64,000 nt of DNA from Kordia sp. SMS9 (GTDB lineage: Bacteria > Bacteroidota > Bacteroidia > Flavobacteriales > Flavobacteriaceae): the NCBI RefSeq assembly GCF_003352465.1, contig NZ_CP031153.1, positions 3,868,001 through 3,932,000 of the forward strand, in the 5' to 3' direction. The notes below the pieces were generated by a model. It did not search any database, was not told the DNA's origin, and saw only the letters and a program-made list of their open reading frames with translations. Positions 1 to 9,373 of this stretch are shown here, one piece after another. The position numbers were made by a program, and so were the translations under genes. Numbering within the stretch: position 1 is the stretch's first letter; every line of letters begins with the position of its first letter.

Positions 1-656
1 CGAATTCGAGTGGAAATGCCTTTGTGACAGATAAAATGTCGGCGCGTTTCGGATTGGATTATGGAATTTCGGATCGTTTAACCTTTGGTATTGGAACTTC
101 TGCGCCCAATGGAGTTGTGGACACTTATTTTAAATACAGACTCTTACGTCAGACTGATGATGGAAAAACCCCGTTTAGTATTTCATTGCTACAAACCGCT
201 ACCTATAGAACACGACCTTTGAATGGTATCATTGTTCGTGGCAGTTCGGGAGATAAATTTGCGTTTACTTCACAAGCGTTGATTGCCCGAAAATTTACTA
301 GAGATTTTTCATTACAGATTTCACCAACCTATATTCATAGAGCATCTTCACGTTCTCCTTTGGACGATCACAACCATTTTGCGTTGGGTTTTGGCGCACG
401 GTATAAGCTTGGCAATCATGTGTCTTTGGTTTCGGAATATTATTATGTTGCCAACGAATTGGAATCGCGCACAACTTATGGAGCCTTTGCTTTAGGTGCC
501 AATTGGGAAGTGAGCAAGTTGATGTTACAATTCAAAATGACCAACAATCCGTTTTTTGTAGAAGATACGTTTATTACGCAAACCGCTCGAAATTTTAATA
601 CCAACGACGGAAATTTCTTTTTTGGCTTTCATGCCACGTATCATTTGCAGTTGTAG
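1..656 (+). CDS. DUF5777-like outer-membrane beta-barrel protein, 5' end missing
   Basis: The frame is open from the left edge, so the start lies outside the window; 217 residues are visible and end at TAG 654-656. Alternating polar and aromatic residues, and an end in FHATYHLQL, fit an outer-membrane beta-barrel. The visible part resembles the DUF5777 family of Bacteroidota, whose function is unknown. An in-frame GTG at 24 is unlikely to be the start because coding sequence clearly continues upstream (residues SSGNAF precede it). The last 127 bp, with the stop codon, are duplicated at 1304-1430. Family assignment is by resemblance only. Confidence 0.6.
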   Translation, partial: NSSGNAFVTDKMSARFGLDYGISDRLTFGIGTSAPNGVVDTYFKYRLLRQTDDGKTPFSISLLQTATYRTRPLNGIIVRGSSGDKFAFTSQALIARKFTRDFSLQISPTYIHRASSRSPLDDHNHFALGFGARYKLGNHVSLVSEYYYVANELESRTTYGAFALGANWEVSKLMLQFKMTNNPFFVEDTFITQTARNFNTNDGNFFFGFHATYHLQL

Positions 657-657
657 G
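531..657 (+). repeat. 127-bp direct repeat, copy 1 (3' end of the beta-barrel gene)
   Basis: This stretch begins TTCAAAATGACC and ends TTGTAGG, covering the last 41 codons and stop of the beta-barrel gene. It recurs at 1304-1430 without gaps and with one difference that I can find, a silent AAT/AAC change in an Asn codon. The 646 bp between the copies hold only the toxin-antitoxin pair. Confidence 0.95.
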
Positions 658-688
658 AGAGCAAAAGTAAGTACTTAATGACTAGTAT

Positions 689-1006
689 TTATTTTTTATC
701 ACGATCCTCATCATTCATTTTAGTAGGATTTTGTCTAGTATCAAAAACGTCACTTATGATGATTTGATGCGCATATATCCGATAGATTATTTTGTAATTT
801 CCACTAACTACATATCTGTGATTTTGTTTTAATTTTTGAAGATTAAACTCTAATTGACCAGATTTTGGATTATTTATAAGTTGATTCGTTGAGTTAAGTA
901 TCTGTTTTCGTATTTTATGAGCGGTTTCGTTAGACACTTTGTTGGAAAAATAATCAAAAATATCTTTAAGATTTTCGATTGCGAAATCAGTCCAAATTAT
1001 TTTCAT
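689..1006 (-). CDS. RelE/ParE-family type II toxin
   Basis: This 105-residue protein has the size and layout of RelE/ParE toxins. It starts MKIIWTDFAIENLKDIFDYF (beta strand followed by a helical hairpin), has a central R-Y-V-V-SGNYKIIYRI core and ends near VFDTRQNPTKM, where the family carries its R-N-P motif. It is predicted either to cleave mRNA at the ribosome or to poison gyrase; the sequence does not decide which. It starts 3 bp after the antitoxin gene on the same strand, antitoxin first, the usual order for such pairs. Both genes lie between 127-bp direct repeats, which suggests a mobile unit. Confidence 0.85.
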   Translation of the reverse strand: MKIIWTDFAIENLKDIFDYFSNKVSNETAHKIRKQILNSTNQLINNPKSGQLEFNLQKLKQNHRYVVSGNYKIIYRIYAHQIIISDVFDTRQNPTKMNDEDRDKK

Positions 1007-1009
1007 TTA

Positions 1010-1243
1010 TTACCAATCTTCAGATAATTGTTCTAACTCGTCCTGAGTTTTGAATTTTCCATTTTTAAAATCATTTTCAGACTTTTCAATTCTTTGAATT
1101 AGCTCATCTACAGTAAATGGCTTAAATTCAGGTTCGTTCCTTTGTTTTCTTAAAATGAATCTTTCTATTTTTTCAATGAATTTTTCATCTTGTAATTGTG
1201 CGAGATAAGATATTAAATTCAGTTTTCTTGTTTGTAAATCCAT
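1010..1243 (-). CDS. Antitoxin partner of the RelE/ParE toxin
   Basis: This 77-residue protein is rich in Lys and Glu and is mostly helical in pattern. The N-terminal part (MDLQTRKLNLISYLAQLQDE, K-I-E-R-F-I-L) matches small Bacteroidota antitoxins, and the C-terminal region (DELIQRIEKSENDFKNGKFK) is the likely toxin wrap. No clear ribbon-helix-helix is visible. Identification rests on size, composition and its position 3 bp ahead of the toxin gene. It is expected to neutralise the toxin and probably represses the operon. A TAAATTTG box at 1258-1265 on this strand could be its -7 promoter element. Confidence 0.75.
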   Translation of the reverse strand: MDLQTRKLNLISYLAQLQDEKFIEKIERFILRKQRNEPEFKPFTVDELIQRIEKSENDFKNGKFKTQDELEQLSEDW

Positions 1244-1257
1244 ATTAGTGATTTTTT

Positions 1258-1265
1258 CAAATTTA
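1258..1265 (-). promoter_or_regulatory. Candidate -7 box of the toxin-antitoxin operon
   Basis: On the minus strand this reads TAAATTTG, a match to the Bacteroidota consensus TAnnTTTG, 14 bp before the antitoxin ATG. I see no good -33 TTG at the right distance, so it rests on one box. Confidence 0.4.
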
Positions 1266-1303
1266 CGAATTTATTTTGTGGGTTGTACATTAATTAAGTT
1301 TGT

Positions 1304-1430
1304 TTCAAAATGACCAACAATCCGTTTTTTGTAGAAGATACGTTTATTACGCAAACCGCTCGAAACTTTAATACCAACGACGGAAATTTCTTTTTTGGCT
1401 TTCATGCCACGTATCATTTGCAGTTGTAGG
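1304..1430 (+). repeat. 127-bp direct repeat, copy 2 (detached 3' end of the beta-barrel gene)
   Basis: This is an ungapped copy of 531-657 with one silent difference, and it has no start of its own. It is either the original end of the gene, displaced by an insertion that brought a replacement end, or a duplicate made by the insertion. Confidence 0.95.
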
Positions 1431-1454
1431 GTATTTTATTCTTTCATGATTACA

Positions 1455-2075
1455 TCAAATTAGCGTATTCCTTTTTACAATGAGCCAAATACTCAAGGAA
1501 AGTTCCGCCATAAGCATTGTTACCATCACAATCAGTTGAAGAGATTCAGGTAGACGAAAATCTACAAAAAAGACGGTATAGGTAAACGATGCTACGATTA
1601 GCAAAATTCCAAGACTTTTTGAAATATATCCTGACTTGATGATTGAATAACCAAGTATGAAAATATGTAAAGCGAAAAAAATGTATCCGATTAACTTTAA
1701 AGATGCATACCTATACACATCAATACTTTGAAATACTAAAGCGATCAGTGCAACTACCAAAGTAAATGCATACAATAGTCTCAGTGTAGCTGTTAGCCAT
1801 GCCAGTTTTTTATTAGCCGGTTTTAGCACGATATAGAGCGCAATTCCTATGATAGCATCTAACATAAGTACTACTAGATACCCTAGAACAGCAAAATGAA
1901 ATACCGTTCTATTTTGGTCAATATCCTGTATCAAAACTTGTGGATCACCAGGAACTACAAAATTTGCCAATAAAAAGTCATCAACTATAGTTACAATGAT
2001 AACAGAGCTTATAAATGCTATGCCTACTACCAAAGCCGCTTTGCTTACTGAAAGATTGGTTATAATTTTTTTCAT
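1455..2075 (-). CDS. DUF4386 family integral membrane protein
   Basis: The 206-residue protein has about six hydrophobic segments (near 13-33, 58-80, 90-115, 125-145, 150-170 and 178-200). The spacing and the VVPGDPQ and N-R-x-x-F-H-F motifs between the first two helices are typical of DUF4386, a membrane family of unknown function common in Bacteroidota. The start MKKIITNLSV follows an A-rich leader. It stands alone; the upstream desaturase-like gene ends about 115 bp before it on the same strand, so co-transcription is possible. Confidence 0.75.
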   Translation of the reverse strand: MKKIITNLSVSKAALVVGIAFISSVIIVTIVDDFLLANFVVPGDPQVLIQDIDQNRTVFHFAVLGYLVVLMLDAIIGIALYIVLKPANKKLAWLTATLRLLYAFTLVVALIALVFQSIDVYRYASLKLIGYIFFALHIFILGYSIIKSGYISKSLGILLIVASFTYTVFFVDFRLPESLQLIVMVTMLMAELSLSIWLIVKRNTLI

Positions 2076-2190
2076 TTTTTTATCTTTTCATTAAATACGA
2101 TATCACATGTAGTTGATAACAAATAGAGCAGTAGATAGTGATATACTTTCGGACTTGCACTGATCGCCCAAACATTGTTTTATATTTCTA

Positions 2191-4026
2191 TCATGCAACT
2201 GGACCTAAAATCAAAGATTTTTCTCCGATACTCAATTGTTGACAGCTTTTAGAGAAACTGCTACCATCGAGTTGAATATGAAATCGTAGCTCTTTTTCTT
2301 TTTCGATAGAAGCTACAGGAAGCCAACGATAGGGTAAATCTAACTTCGTTACTTTCGGATTCAGTAATTTAAGGATGGCATATTGTCCTTTTTGCGAATG
2401 AAATTGAGGTGGTTTTTCAAAGCTTAATTCTAACATTTTTGGATCAATTTCTTTACGATCTAAAAGGGTAACAGTCCTGTTGTCATTATAATTAATTTCT
2501 TCAGGCTTTGTCCAGGTTTTATCCTGATTCATTTGCAATGCCACCAGAAAACCTCCTTGAATGGTGCCTTCAAACCCTCCACCAGGAAATGCCCATGCCG
2601 ATGCAAAATATAAATTTGGAAGTAAGAAATTATCTCTAAATCGCTTATTTCCTGTTTGTTCTTTACTTTGAGCATATCCATACACAGACCCACTAGGGTT
2701 TAACGTATAGCGTTGAATGGTTTTTGGGGTAGAAACTTCATAATATTCTATACTGTCTCTAATTCCAGGGAATTGTTTTTCTATTCGTTGTAATAAAATT
2801 TGGGCTATTTCTTCTTTTTTTGCTTTGTAATCTTCTTCATTCAAGTTTTCCCAACTTTCTAGATAGTCAGCAGCACAAATCACACCTTCCGATTTGTCGG
2901 GAGGCGTAAGTCCAGCATCTACTTTCCCGTAGTCTACAAAAATAAACCTGCGTTTTTCCCAATCTCCTATATGATTTTGTTTAATGTCTTTTAGCGTATT
3001 GACATCTTCTCCTTGAAAAACATTTGAGTAGTACTTTACTCCAAACTTTTTTATATCTGTTGAAAAACCAAGATACATACACAATAGTGAACATGAATTG
3101 GACTTTGAACTAATTTTTTGTTGTAGCTCTGTGGCATAAGGTTCATTGAGCATAGAAGGTACTAAAGGAATAGCACAATTAGCCACCACATTGTCACATG
3201 AAATTGTGATAGCCTCTATGCTTTTATTAAAACTATCTCGGAACGTAACACCAGTTGCTTTTCCATCTTTTATATTAATTTTCTCTGCAATTTTTCCTAA
3301 CAATACACTGCCACCGTTTTTTTCAATATAAGAGGCGAGGTAATTAGAAAGTTGTTGTGAACCACCTTTAATAAAATGACCTCCGCCTTCAATGAAGCCC
3401 GAAAATGGTGTCCCAAAATAAAACATGGACAACGTATATGGATCATCGCCCCAATAGACAATATGAGCCACAAGATCTAGTTTGGCATTTTCATTAGTAA
3501 TGTATTTGTCTAACCATGAACCAACCGTATGTCGGGAAGCTTCCGTGAGATTAGAATACAACAATGGCATCAATGGGTATATGAGCTTTCGTTTTAATGG
3601 TGAGCGAGGCAATTTGACGGCTTCTCTTCGCACTCCTGCAATCAATTTTATAAAACGGTTGATCCCTTTTTTATCTTCGGGATACTTATCTATGAGTGCT
3701 TTTGTTGCGGCATCATACCCATGTGGTAAGACAAAATCGTTTTTATCAGAAACAATTCCGTAAAACTCTGGTACTTTTTCAAATTGAACATGTTCCTCTA
3801 CATCAAGCATTTTAAAAATATTTTTAAGCGAGCTATTTTCTACAAGTCCACTCATTTCGTGAAGACCTACTTCAATAATAAAATTGCCTCTTTTAAAAGT
3901 GGTAGCACAGCCTCCAGGTTTATGATGCTGCTCAATTAAAAGTACTTTTTTTCCGAATTTTGAAAGTGTGGCTCCCGCAACAAGTCCTGCTAGTCCACCA
4001 CCTATAATAATAGTATTGTATTTCAT
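2191..4026 (-). CDS. Phytoene desaturase/retinol saturase-like FAD oxidoreductase with a partial ferredoxin-reductase-like tail
   Basis: A 611-residue flavoprotein. The N terminus has the Rossmann dinucleotide motif IIGGGLAGLVAGATLSKFGK (7-26) followed by LLIEQHHKPGGCA, as in CrtI, CrtO and carotenoid isomerase relatives. Near residue 480, FASAWAFPGGGFEGTIQGG is the C-terminal FAD-contact motif of that family. It probably acts on a polyisoprenoid or other lipid, but the substrate cannot be read. About 90 extra residues follow (DRKEIDPKMLELSFEKPP onward) and resemble the FAD-binding barrel of ferredoxin-NADP reductases, stopping at the LGPVA position where that fold normally continues. The gene stands alone with no carotenoid genes nearby. 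Confidence 0.75.
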   Translation of the reverse strand: MKYNTIIIGGGLAGLVAGATLSKFGKKVLLIEQHHKPGGCATTFKRGNFIIEVGLHEMSGLVENSSLKNIFKMLDVEEHVQFEKVPEFYGIVSDKNDFVLPHGYDAATKALIDKYPEDKKGINRFIKLIAGVRREAVKLPRSPLKRKLIYPLMPLLYSNLTEASRHTVGSWLDKYITNENAKLDLVAHIVYWGDDPYTLSMFYFGTPFSGFIEGGGHFIKGGSQQLSNYLASYIEKNGGSVLLGKIAEKINIKDGKATGVTFRDSFNKSIEAITISCDNVVANCAIPLVPSMLNEPYATELQQKISSKSNSCSLLCMYLGFSTDIKKFGVKYYSNVFQGEDVNTLKDIKQNHIGDWEKRRFIFVDYGKVDAGLTPPDKSEGVICAADYLESWENLNEEDYKAKKEEIAQILLQRIEKQFPGIRDSIEYYEVSTPKTIQRYTLNPSGSVYGYAQSKEQTGNKRFRDNFLLPNLYFASAWAFPGGGFEGTIQGGFLVALQMNQDKTWTKPEEINYNDNRTVTLLDRKEIDPKMLELSFEKPPQFHSQKGQYAILKLLNPKVTKLDLPYRWLPVASIEKEKELRFHIQLDGSSFSKSCQQLSIGEKSLILGPVA

Positions 4027-4418
4027 GGCTAAATGAAGTTTATGAGGTTGATAATTAACTGGTTAAATGGAGATTGAAGGTATCAAATAAACTGCTATTT
4101 ATTCATGATAAAGGTCAGTTTTGCTGTTTTTTTGATAAGAACCTTATACCAATTTAAATATAAATTGGTATAAGCTTTATAGGAGCGAATGAAATTATGA
4201 ATTAAATGTAAAGAACCCTAAGCATTACAAGTCTGCCTTGCTGTGCGCTTTGAAGGATTTTATAAATTGAATAATGATGCGTGTTTAGTCTCTGAACCGT
4301 ACTATTTGTAGTTGTTAGCGTGTATCTTATTGTTTGTTTTTATATCAGACCATATCTTATTATTTCCAGTCCTATATATTTTTCTAAAGCTGCGATACTT
4401 ACCATTATAAGCCCTAAA
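4027..4418. other. 392-bp intergenic region with one palindrome
   Basis: No open frame is convincing here. The only structure I see is the 32-bp palindrome at 4143-4174, described separately. Confidence 0.6.
4143..4174. repeat. Interspersed palindrome, TTATACCAATT family
   Basis: CTTATACCAATTTA and TAAATTGGTATAAG form 14-bp arms around a 4-base centre. A related palindrome with the same TTATACCAATT core and a different centre lies at 56639-56671, so this is a dispersed repeat family, not a gene-specific terminator. Confidence 0.8.
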
Positions 4419-6650
4419 TTATGATGTAAGTTTTACATCCAACAGCCTCGCCAGTTCTTTACCATATTCCATAAATGCAAGGGTTTCATCGGTACGAGCC
4501 AATTTAATTTTATCAAAAATAATCAAGGCTTCGCCATTACTTTCTAAATGATAAATTTGATGATTTTCGAAAAAGCGAATGATATCCTCTGTAAAGAATG
4601 ATCTTATTTCAGCTTCATTATTTCCCATGAGTAGGAATTTTTTAGAAAAGTCGGGATACATGGTAAAGTCAATGTCTTTATAGCCTGTAAATGCCATCAC
4701 GCGGTCAAATAACTTTTCTAATACGGCTTCTTTTTCCATCGTAAACACAGGAATCTTTTGATTCAGTTTAATGACCATGAGCGTTGTGTTAAAGGTCTCA
4801 GCAGTAAATGCTTGTCCTTCATTGAAGGTGACATCTGCAATTTCCCATGACATGTCTATATCTTCAAAGGATCCTTTCAAACAATTGTATTTGCGCTCAA
4901 TAGGTCTAATTTCAAAAAAGTGAAATTTCTTTAAATAGGTTGTATTCCAATCTATTTGACTCGCGTATTGATACCCTTTTTCAGTAGCTAAATTTCGCAA
5001 TCGTTTTTGTCGTTGAGATAATTTAGTAGCACTCGTCAAACTAATTTTTAAAGCTCTATTATGCGTAGATGACGACACATGCGAATCCAATCCTGTGATA
5101 AAAACCTCAGCGCCTGTAGCTCTTTGTGCTTTTAGGTATTCTACCAGATAATCCATGTACGTAATCCCTACGAGTCTGGTTTCTGACAAATCTATATTCA
5201 CATTGGCTCCAGAAGGAATTTGCGCCACTAATTTGTCAACTTTTATGATGCCTAAAAAATTTGCAATTCCTCTAATCTTTAAATCGAAACTGCCATCAGG
5301 TAGCTGTATCAATTTTGTACGTGACGTATACACCATTTTAAAAAATTGTGGAATGGGCAGCCTTGCCAATAACATGTGTGTGATCAATGCCAATACCAAT
5401 CCGCCAAGCAAACCAATTAATAAATTAGTATATAGGGTCAAAATCATCGTACCCATAAAGAAAACGAGTTGCTCAGTTCCTTGACTATACATCTGTTTAA
5501 AGACGGATGGTGAAGCCAATTTAAATCCTGTATACACCAATAAAATAGCAAAAGCACACAGCGGTACTTGCCTCATTATTGGACTTAATAGCACAATAAA
5601 AATTAATAATAAAATTCCTTGATACAGATTGGACCATTTTGTCTTTGCACCATTGTGGATATTGACGGTACTTCTAATAATTACGGCAATAATAGGCAAA
5701 CCTCCAATAAAACCTGCAACTACGGTACTCAGTCCAATACCTGTTAAATCTTTATTTAAATCTGTTTTTCGTTTGTACGGATCAATTTTGTCAACTGCTT
5801 TCGCAATGGCTAAGGATTCAATACTTGAAATAATTAGAATGGAAAATACGGTTGTCCAAAATTCAATGGTATGTATTTTACCAAAATTGGGATGCATTAT
5901 AGAATCCATAATCGTATCAGGAATATCCAGTAATAGATCAGGACCTACCTCGTATGTTTTTCCAATGAATGAAAGTGTTTGTTCATCAAAGAAATTGAAA
6001 GCATAAACAAATGGAATGGAGAGCGCTATAACCCACATAGGCGTAGGCAATAGGTGGAAAATTCGGTTACTAATTTTAGAATGAAAAAGTAATAACAATA
6101 ATCCTGTCAAAGCGATAATCAACACAAAAGGATTGGCTTGTGGTAAAAATATAACTGCATCGATAAGGTTTTGTATAATACTTGGGCTATCGGAATGTGT
6201 GCCCATAGCCACATGGATTTGTTTTGCAAATATGATAATTCCGATGGCTGCTAAAATACCGTGAATTACGGACGAATGGAAAATGTCTGCTAATCGCCCC
6301 AATTTCAATATCCCCAATAGCATTTGAAGCGCTCCTGAAACCACTACGGCAGCCAATACATAATTAAAGGCTTGCCCTGAACCATCATCCATTAAGGCAA
6401 TTCCTAATAGTATCACGCCAATAACTCCTTTGGCGGGACCGTTGACTGATATATGTCCTCCGCGATAGAATGTAGTTACCACGCCGCCCACAATTGCAGA
6501 AAAAATACCTGCCATTGCTGGTGCTCCAGCGGCTAAAGCAATCCCTAATGAAAGCGGTAACGCAATGAGTGAGACACTTATCGCTGCAATTAAATCACTT
6601 TGCCAATTTTCAATTAATCCCTGAAAGCCAGATTTTGGTGTTTTTTCCAT
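4419..6650 (-). CDS. SulP family inorganic anion transporter with STAS domain
   Basis: A 743-residue inner-membrane protein. The first 430 residues hold 10-14 hydrophobic segments with SulP signatures: LPLSLGIALAAGAPAMAGIF in the first helices and ISVNGPAKGVIGVI at the anion site. A STAS domain follows near 455-560 (NVNIDLSETRLVGITYMDYL). About 170 further residues after the STAS domain are unusual for short SulPs and are not recognised. The substrate could be sulfate, bicarbonate or another anion. Translation could begin at TTG 6665, but ATG 6650 is preferred because GGAG lies just upstream and MEKTPKSGF is a normal SulP start. It appears monocistronic. Confidence 0.88.
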   Translation of the reverse strand: MEKTPKSGFQGLIENWQSDLIAAISVSLIALPLSLGIALAAGAPAMAGIFSAIVGGVVTTFYRGGHISVNGPAKGVIGVILLGIALMDDGSGQAFNYVLAAVVVSGALQMLLGILKLGRLADIFHSSVIHGILAAIGIIIFAKQIHVAMGTHSDSPSIIQNLIDAVIFLPQANPFVLIIALTGLLLLLFHSKISNRIFHLLPTPMWVIALSIPFVYAFNFFDEQTLSFIGKTYEVGPDLLLDIPDTIMDSIMHPNFGKIHTIEFWTTVFSILIISSIESLAIAKAVDKIDPYKRKTDLNKDLTGIGLSTVVAGFIGGLPIIAVIIRSTVNIHNGAKTKWSNLYQGILLLIFIVLLSPIMRQVPLCAFAILLVYTGFKLASPSVFKQMYSQGTEQLVFFMGTMILTLYTNLLIGLLGGLVLALITHMLLARLPIPQFFKMVYTSRTKLIQLPDGSFDLKIRGIANFLGIIKVDKLVAQIPSGANVNIDLSETRLVGITYMDYLVEYLKAQRATGAEVFITGLDSHVSSSTHNRALKISLTSATKLSQRQKRLRNLATEKGYQYASQIDWNTTYLKKFHFFEIRPIERKYNCLKGSFEDIDMSWEIADVTFNEGQAFTAETFNTTLMVIKLNQKIPVFTMEKEAVLEKLFDRVMAFTGYKDIDFTMYPDFSKKFLLMGNNEAEIRSFFTEDIIRFFENHQIYHLESNGEALIIFDKIKLARTDETLAFMEYGKELARLLDVKLTS

Positions 6651-6914
6651 GTATGAATGCTCCAAATAATTTATAGTTATTACCTTAATTGACTAAAATA
6701 GTAAATATTTGGAATTATTAAAGGTAAGGAGGGAAAAGTTGTTTGTAGAATTGAAGGAAAATGTTTTTTTAGATGCATTTTTTCAGAAGGATACTAATGT
6801 ACAAATAAGAGTAATTTTAATATTCTCTCAGTTTTGGTAAATAGTAATACTTAGTAAGTAAATTGTTATTAAAACTTAAAACGACTTATTGTCTAAATTC
6901 CCCAGAGGATATTT

Positions 6915-7619
6915 TTATTTAACAATAGAAATTATATCTCCTTTCAGTTCATAAATCTTTTGCAATACTTTTACCAAATATTCTCCAAATGAAATTTTTG
7001 TTGACTTGATATATTGGATTTTATTTTTAGTCAGCTGAACCCCCAATTTACTTAAAAAATTATCATCTTTACTTTTAAAGTATGTATTCGTTGTAATTTC
7101 AATATTTTTATAAAGTAATGATATTTGTTTTTTTAAATTTAATTCTTGGTAATCATCATTGCTCATTAATGGAACATAGATTCCATTTTTAGAAAACTTT
7201 TTTTTATCAAAAATTAAAATCCCTGGCAGGTTGAAATATTTTGTATCATTAAAATATGCTTTTAATATTTCATGAATAATGCTCTGACTGTATTTAATTT
7301 CTAAAAGTTCTTTGATCTCTTCAACATCAAGAATATCTGGAGTTTCAAATTCTGAATTGGACATAAATAGGATTAATATATTATTCCCAGATTTATTTTC
7401 TAATTCTTCACCAATTATATAGTCAAATAAATTTACATCAATATTATTATCAATAGCTATAAAAATGATTGCACCAGGATAATTTTCTTTAATAGTTTCA
7501 ATTTTTTCAGGATTGATCAAGGTCTCCCAATCTTTAACTAAGCCTGTAGCATTTTTTAAACCAACTTCTTCATCGAGATGAGAAGATATAATATTTTTAA
7601 AAGGAGTTATAGCATGCAT
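6915..7619 (-). CDS. Unrecognised protein, second gene of a two-gene module
   Basis: A 234-residue soluble protein that I do not recognise. Alternating strands and helices (GAIIFIAIDNN, NNILILFMSNSEF, LPGILIFDKKKF) suggest an alpha/beta fold, and the PGILIFDK stretch is faintly thioredoxin-like, but no CxxC is present. It begins 4 bp after the stop of the 558-residue gene on the same strand, so the two are surely co-transcribed and probably act together. Base composition is more AT-rich than in flanking genes, which hints at transfer. No signal peptide or membrane helix is seen. Confidence 0.7.
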   Translation of the reverse strand: MHAITPFKNIISSHLDEEVGLKNATGLVKDWETLINPEKIETIKENYPGAIIFIAIDNNIDVNLFDYIIGEELENKSGNNILILFMSNSEFETPDILDVEEIKELLEIKYSQSIIHEILKAYFNDTKYFNLPGILIFDKKKFSKNGIYVPLMSNDDYQELNLKKQISLLYKNIEITTNTYFKSKDDNFLSKLGVQLTKNKIQYIKSTKISFGEYLVKVLQKIYELKGDIISIVK

Positions 7620-7623
7620 AAAA

Positions 7624-9300
7624 TTAATTTAAAATATTATTTAATATAATATAGAAGCTATCCCATTTTATTTTTTCATTAGGTTGTAGCACTAATGATT
7701 TTGTAATATAACCAAATGCTTCTTTATGTTTTTTGTTTTGATCTTCAATAATTGCTAATTCCTGAAAAGCAAAACTACAATATGGATAACGCTTCATAAA
7801 AGATTTGAAAAGTAACTTGCTTTCACTGTAACTTAGAGATTGCGACATTTTAATTCTATCTACAAAATCTGTTGCTGAAACTTTATGATGAAGATTAGTA
7901 AAATATTCCAATTCTTCATTCTTAAACTCAGTTGCTAGATTACTCCAATAGATGTCTTTCATGAATTCATAATGCGCTTTTATCTCATCATCATTTACTA
8001 AAATATTTTTTTCTTTACATAATTTACTGAAATATTCTAAAGAATAGAGTTCATTAGTTAAAAAAGTATAATCATATTGAAAAAGAAGATATAAAGGAAC
8101 GATAACCCTATCATCATAATCGCTATACTTCTGACTAATATTTCTTTTTATTTCCTGAATTTCTTCAATATCTAATGAAGTTTCTTCTTTCTTATGGTTA
8201 CAAATGTATTTATGAACTCTATCAGAAAGAAAAATTCTATGTTTGCTATACTGTAGAAGCGATTGATAGGCGTTTATATTTTCTTTTGGATGAAAAGAAA
8301 GCATTAATATCCAATGTGAAAACTTAGGAGGACTTATTAAATATCTATTTTCCTTACGTTTTTTTAGTGCATTACAATCACAATGAATTTCTTCATAAAA
8401 GTCTTTAAAGTTTGTGAATATTATATTTTCATTAAGTATTGTGTGATTGCTATGGAGTATTCTTACCAATCTTAATAAACCACTGATTTTACTATGGAAA
8501 AGATAAATATCAGTTTCAGTATGTAATACTGAATTTTCTTTGATTCTTTCTTTTAAAAATTTGACAAGAATCAAATAGGATTCTTTTATGTGTAATTCGT
8601 TAGATTTATCATCTGTTATTTCTACATCTCTAAACGTCTCAATAAATTGCTCTTCAGTAAGGTTAGAATTTGTTAATTTCTGTTTATTTATATAGAGTCT
8701 TATTTTGGCATAAAATAAATTTTTCAACATTTTATTACCAATAAAATATCCATAATAATAACTCCATAGTAGCGGCTCCAAAATTTCTTTGAGCTTATTA
8801 CTGTTTTTTAAATTCTCTAGTTCATTCCAAATACTTAATTTAAGTAAATTACTATGTATAATTGTATCATTTCTTTCTGTGGAAGCAGATAATATTCTGT
8901 AATTTGAATATCCGAACCAGCTGTATAAATACTCTTTTACAATACTATAAAAAATATTTTGCTCTTGCTCTTTTTCTAGATTGCTTACTACTTGTGGAAT
9001 ATTTTTGTAAGACTTAATAATGCTATTGTGACTTAATAGGAAATCAATATGTTGAATGTTGATATTATGTGTATAATTGCGATTGACTTGAAGTTTAAAA
9101 ATCTCTAAAATAATTGAACTCGCCGATAGAAATTCTGAATAATGCTTTAAAATAGTTTCCATTTCCGGGAAGTCTTGAAATGGCTCATCTTTATGCAAAT
9201 TTGAAACATTTCCTAAATACTCAAACTGACTTAATATTCTATTTAGGAAATTACAAACTTCTTGATAACCTTCTATCTTGATTATTATATTAGGAATCAT
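7624..9300 (-). CDS. Unrecognised 558-residue helical protein with TPR-like end, first gene of the module
   Basis: I cannot place this protein in a family. It is large, soluble and strongly helical with many Ile, Asn and Lys residues. The last 75 residues look like tetratricopeptide repeats (SFAFQELAIIEDQNKKHKEA followed by ITKSLVLQPNEK), the kind of scaffold used to hold a partner. A cysteine-histidine cluster, HCDCNALKKRKEN, lies near residue 300. The next gene starts 4 bp after its stop. The pair has no recognisable neighbours, so a role such as defence or stress response would be guesswork. Confidence 0.7.
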   Translation of the reverse strand: MIPNIIIKIEGYQEVCNFLNRILSQFEYLGNVSNLHKDEPFQDFPEMETILKHYSEFLSASSIILEIFKLQVNRNYTHNINIQHIDFLLSHNSIIKSYKNIPQVVSNLEKEQEQNIFYSIVKEYLYSWFGYSNYRILSASTERNDTIIHSNLLKLSIWNELENLKNSNKLKEILEPLLWSYYYGYFIGNKMLKNLFYAKIRLYINKQKLTNSNLTEEQFIETFRDVEITDDKSNELHIKESYLILVKFLKERIKENSVLHTETDIYLFHSKISGLLRLVRILHSNHTILNENIIFTNFKDFYEEIHCDCNALKKRKENRYLISPPKFSHWILMLSFHPKENINAYQSLLQYSKHRIFLSDRVHKYICNHKKEETSLDIEEIQEIKRNISQKYSDYDDRVIVPLYLLFQYDYTFLTNELYSLEYFSKLCKEKNILVNDDEIKAHYEFMKDIYWSNLATEFKNEELEYFTNLHHKVSATDFVDRIKMSQSLSYSESKLLFKSFMKRYPYCSFAFQELAIIEDQNKKHKEAFGYITKSLVLQPNEKIKWDSFYIILNNILN

Positions 9301-9373
9301 AAAATATGATTTTAATTAAATGCGTTTGCTGTTTAGCTATCAATTAATAGATACGATATTTTTATTATCATTA

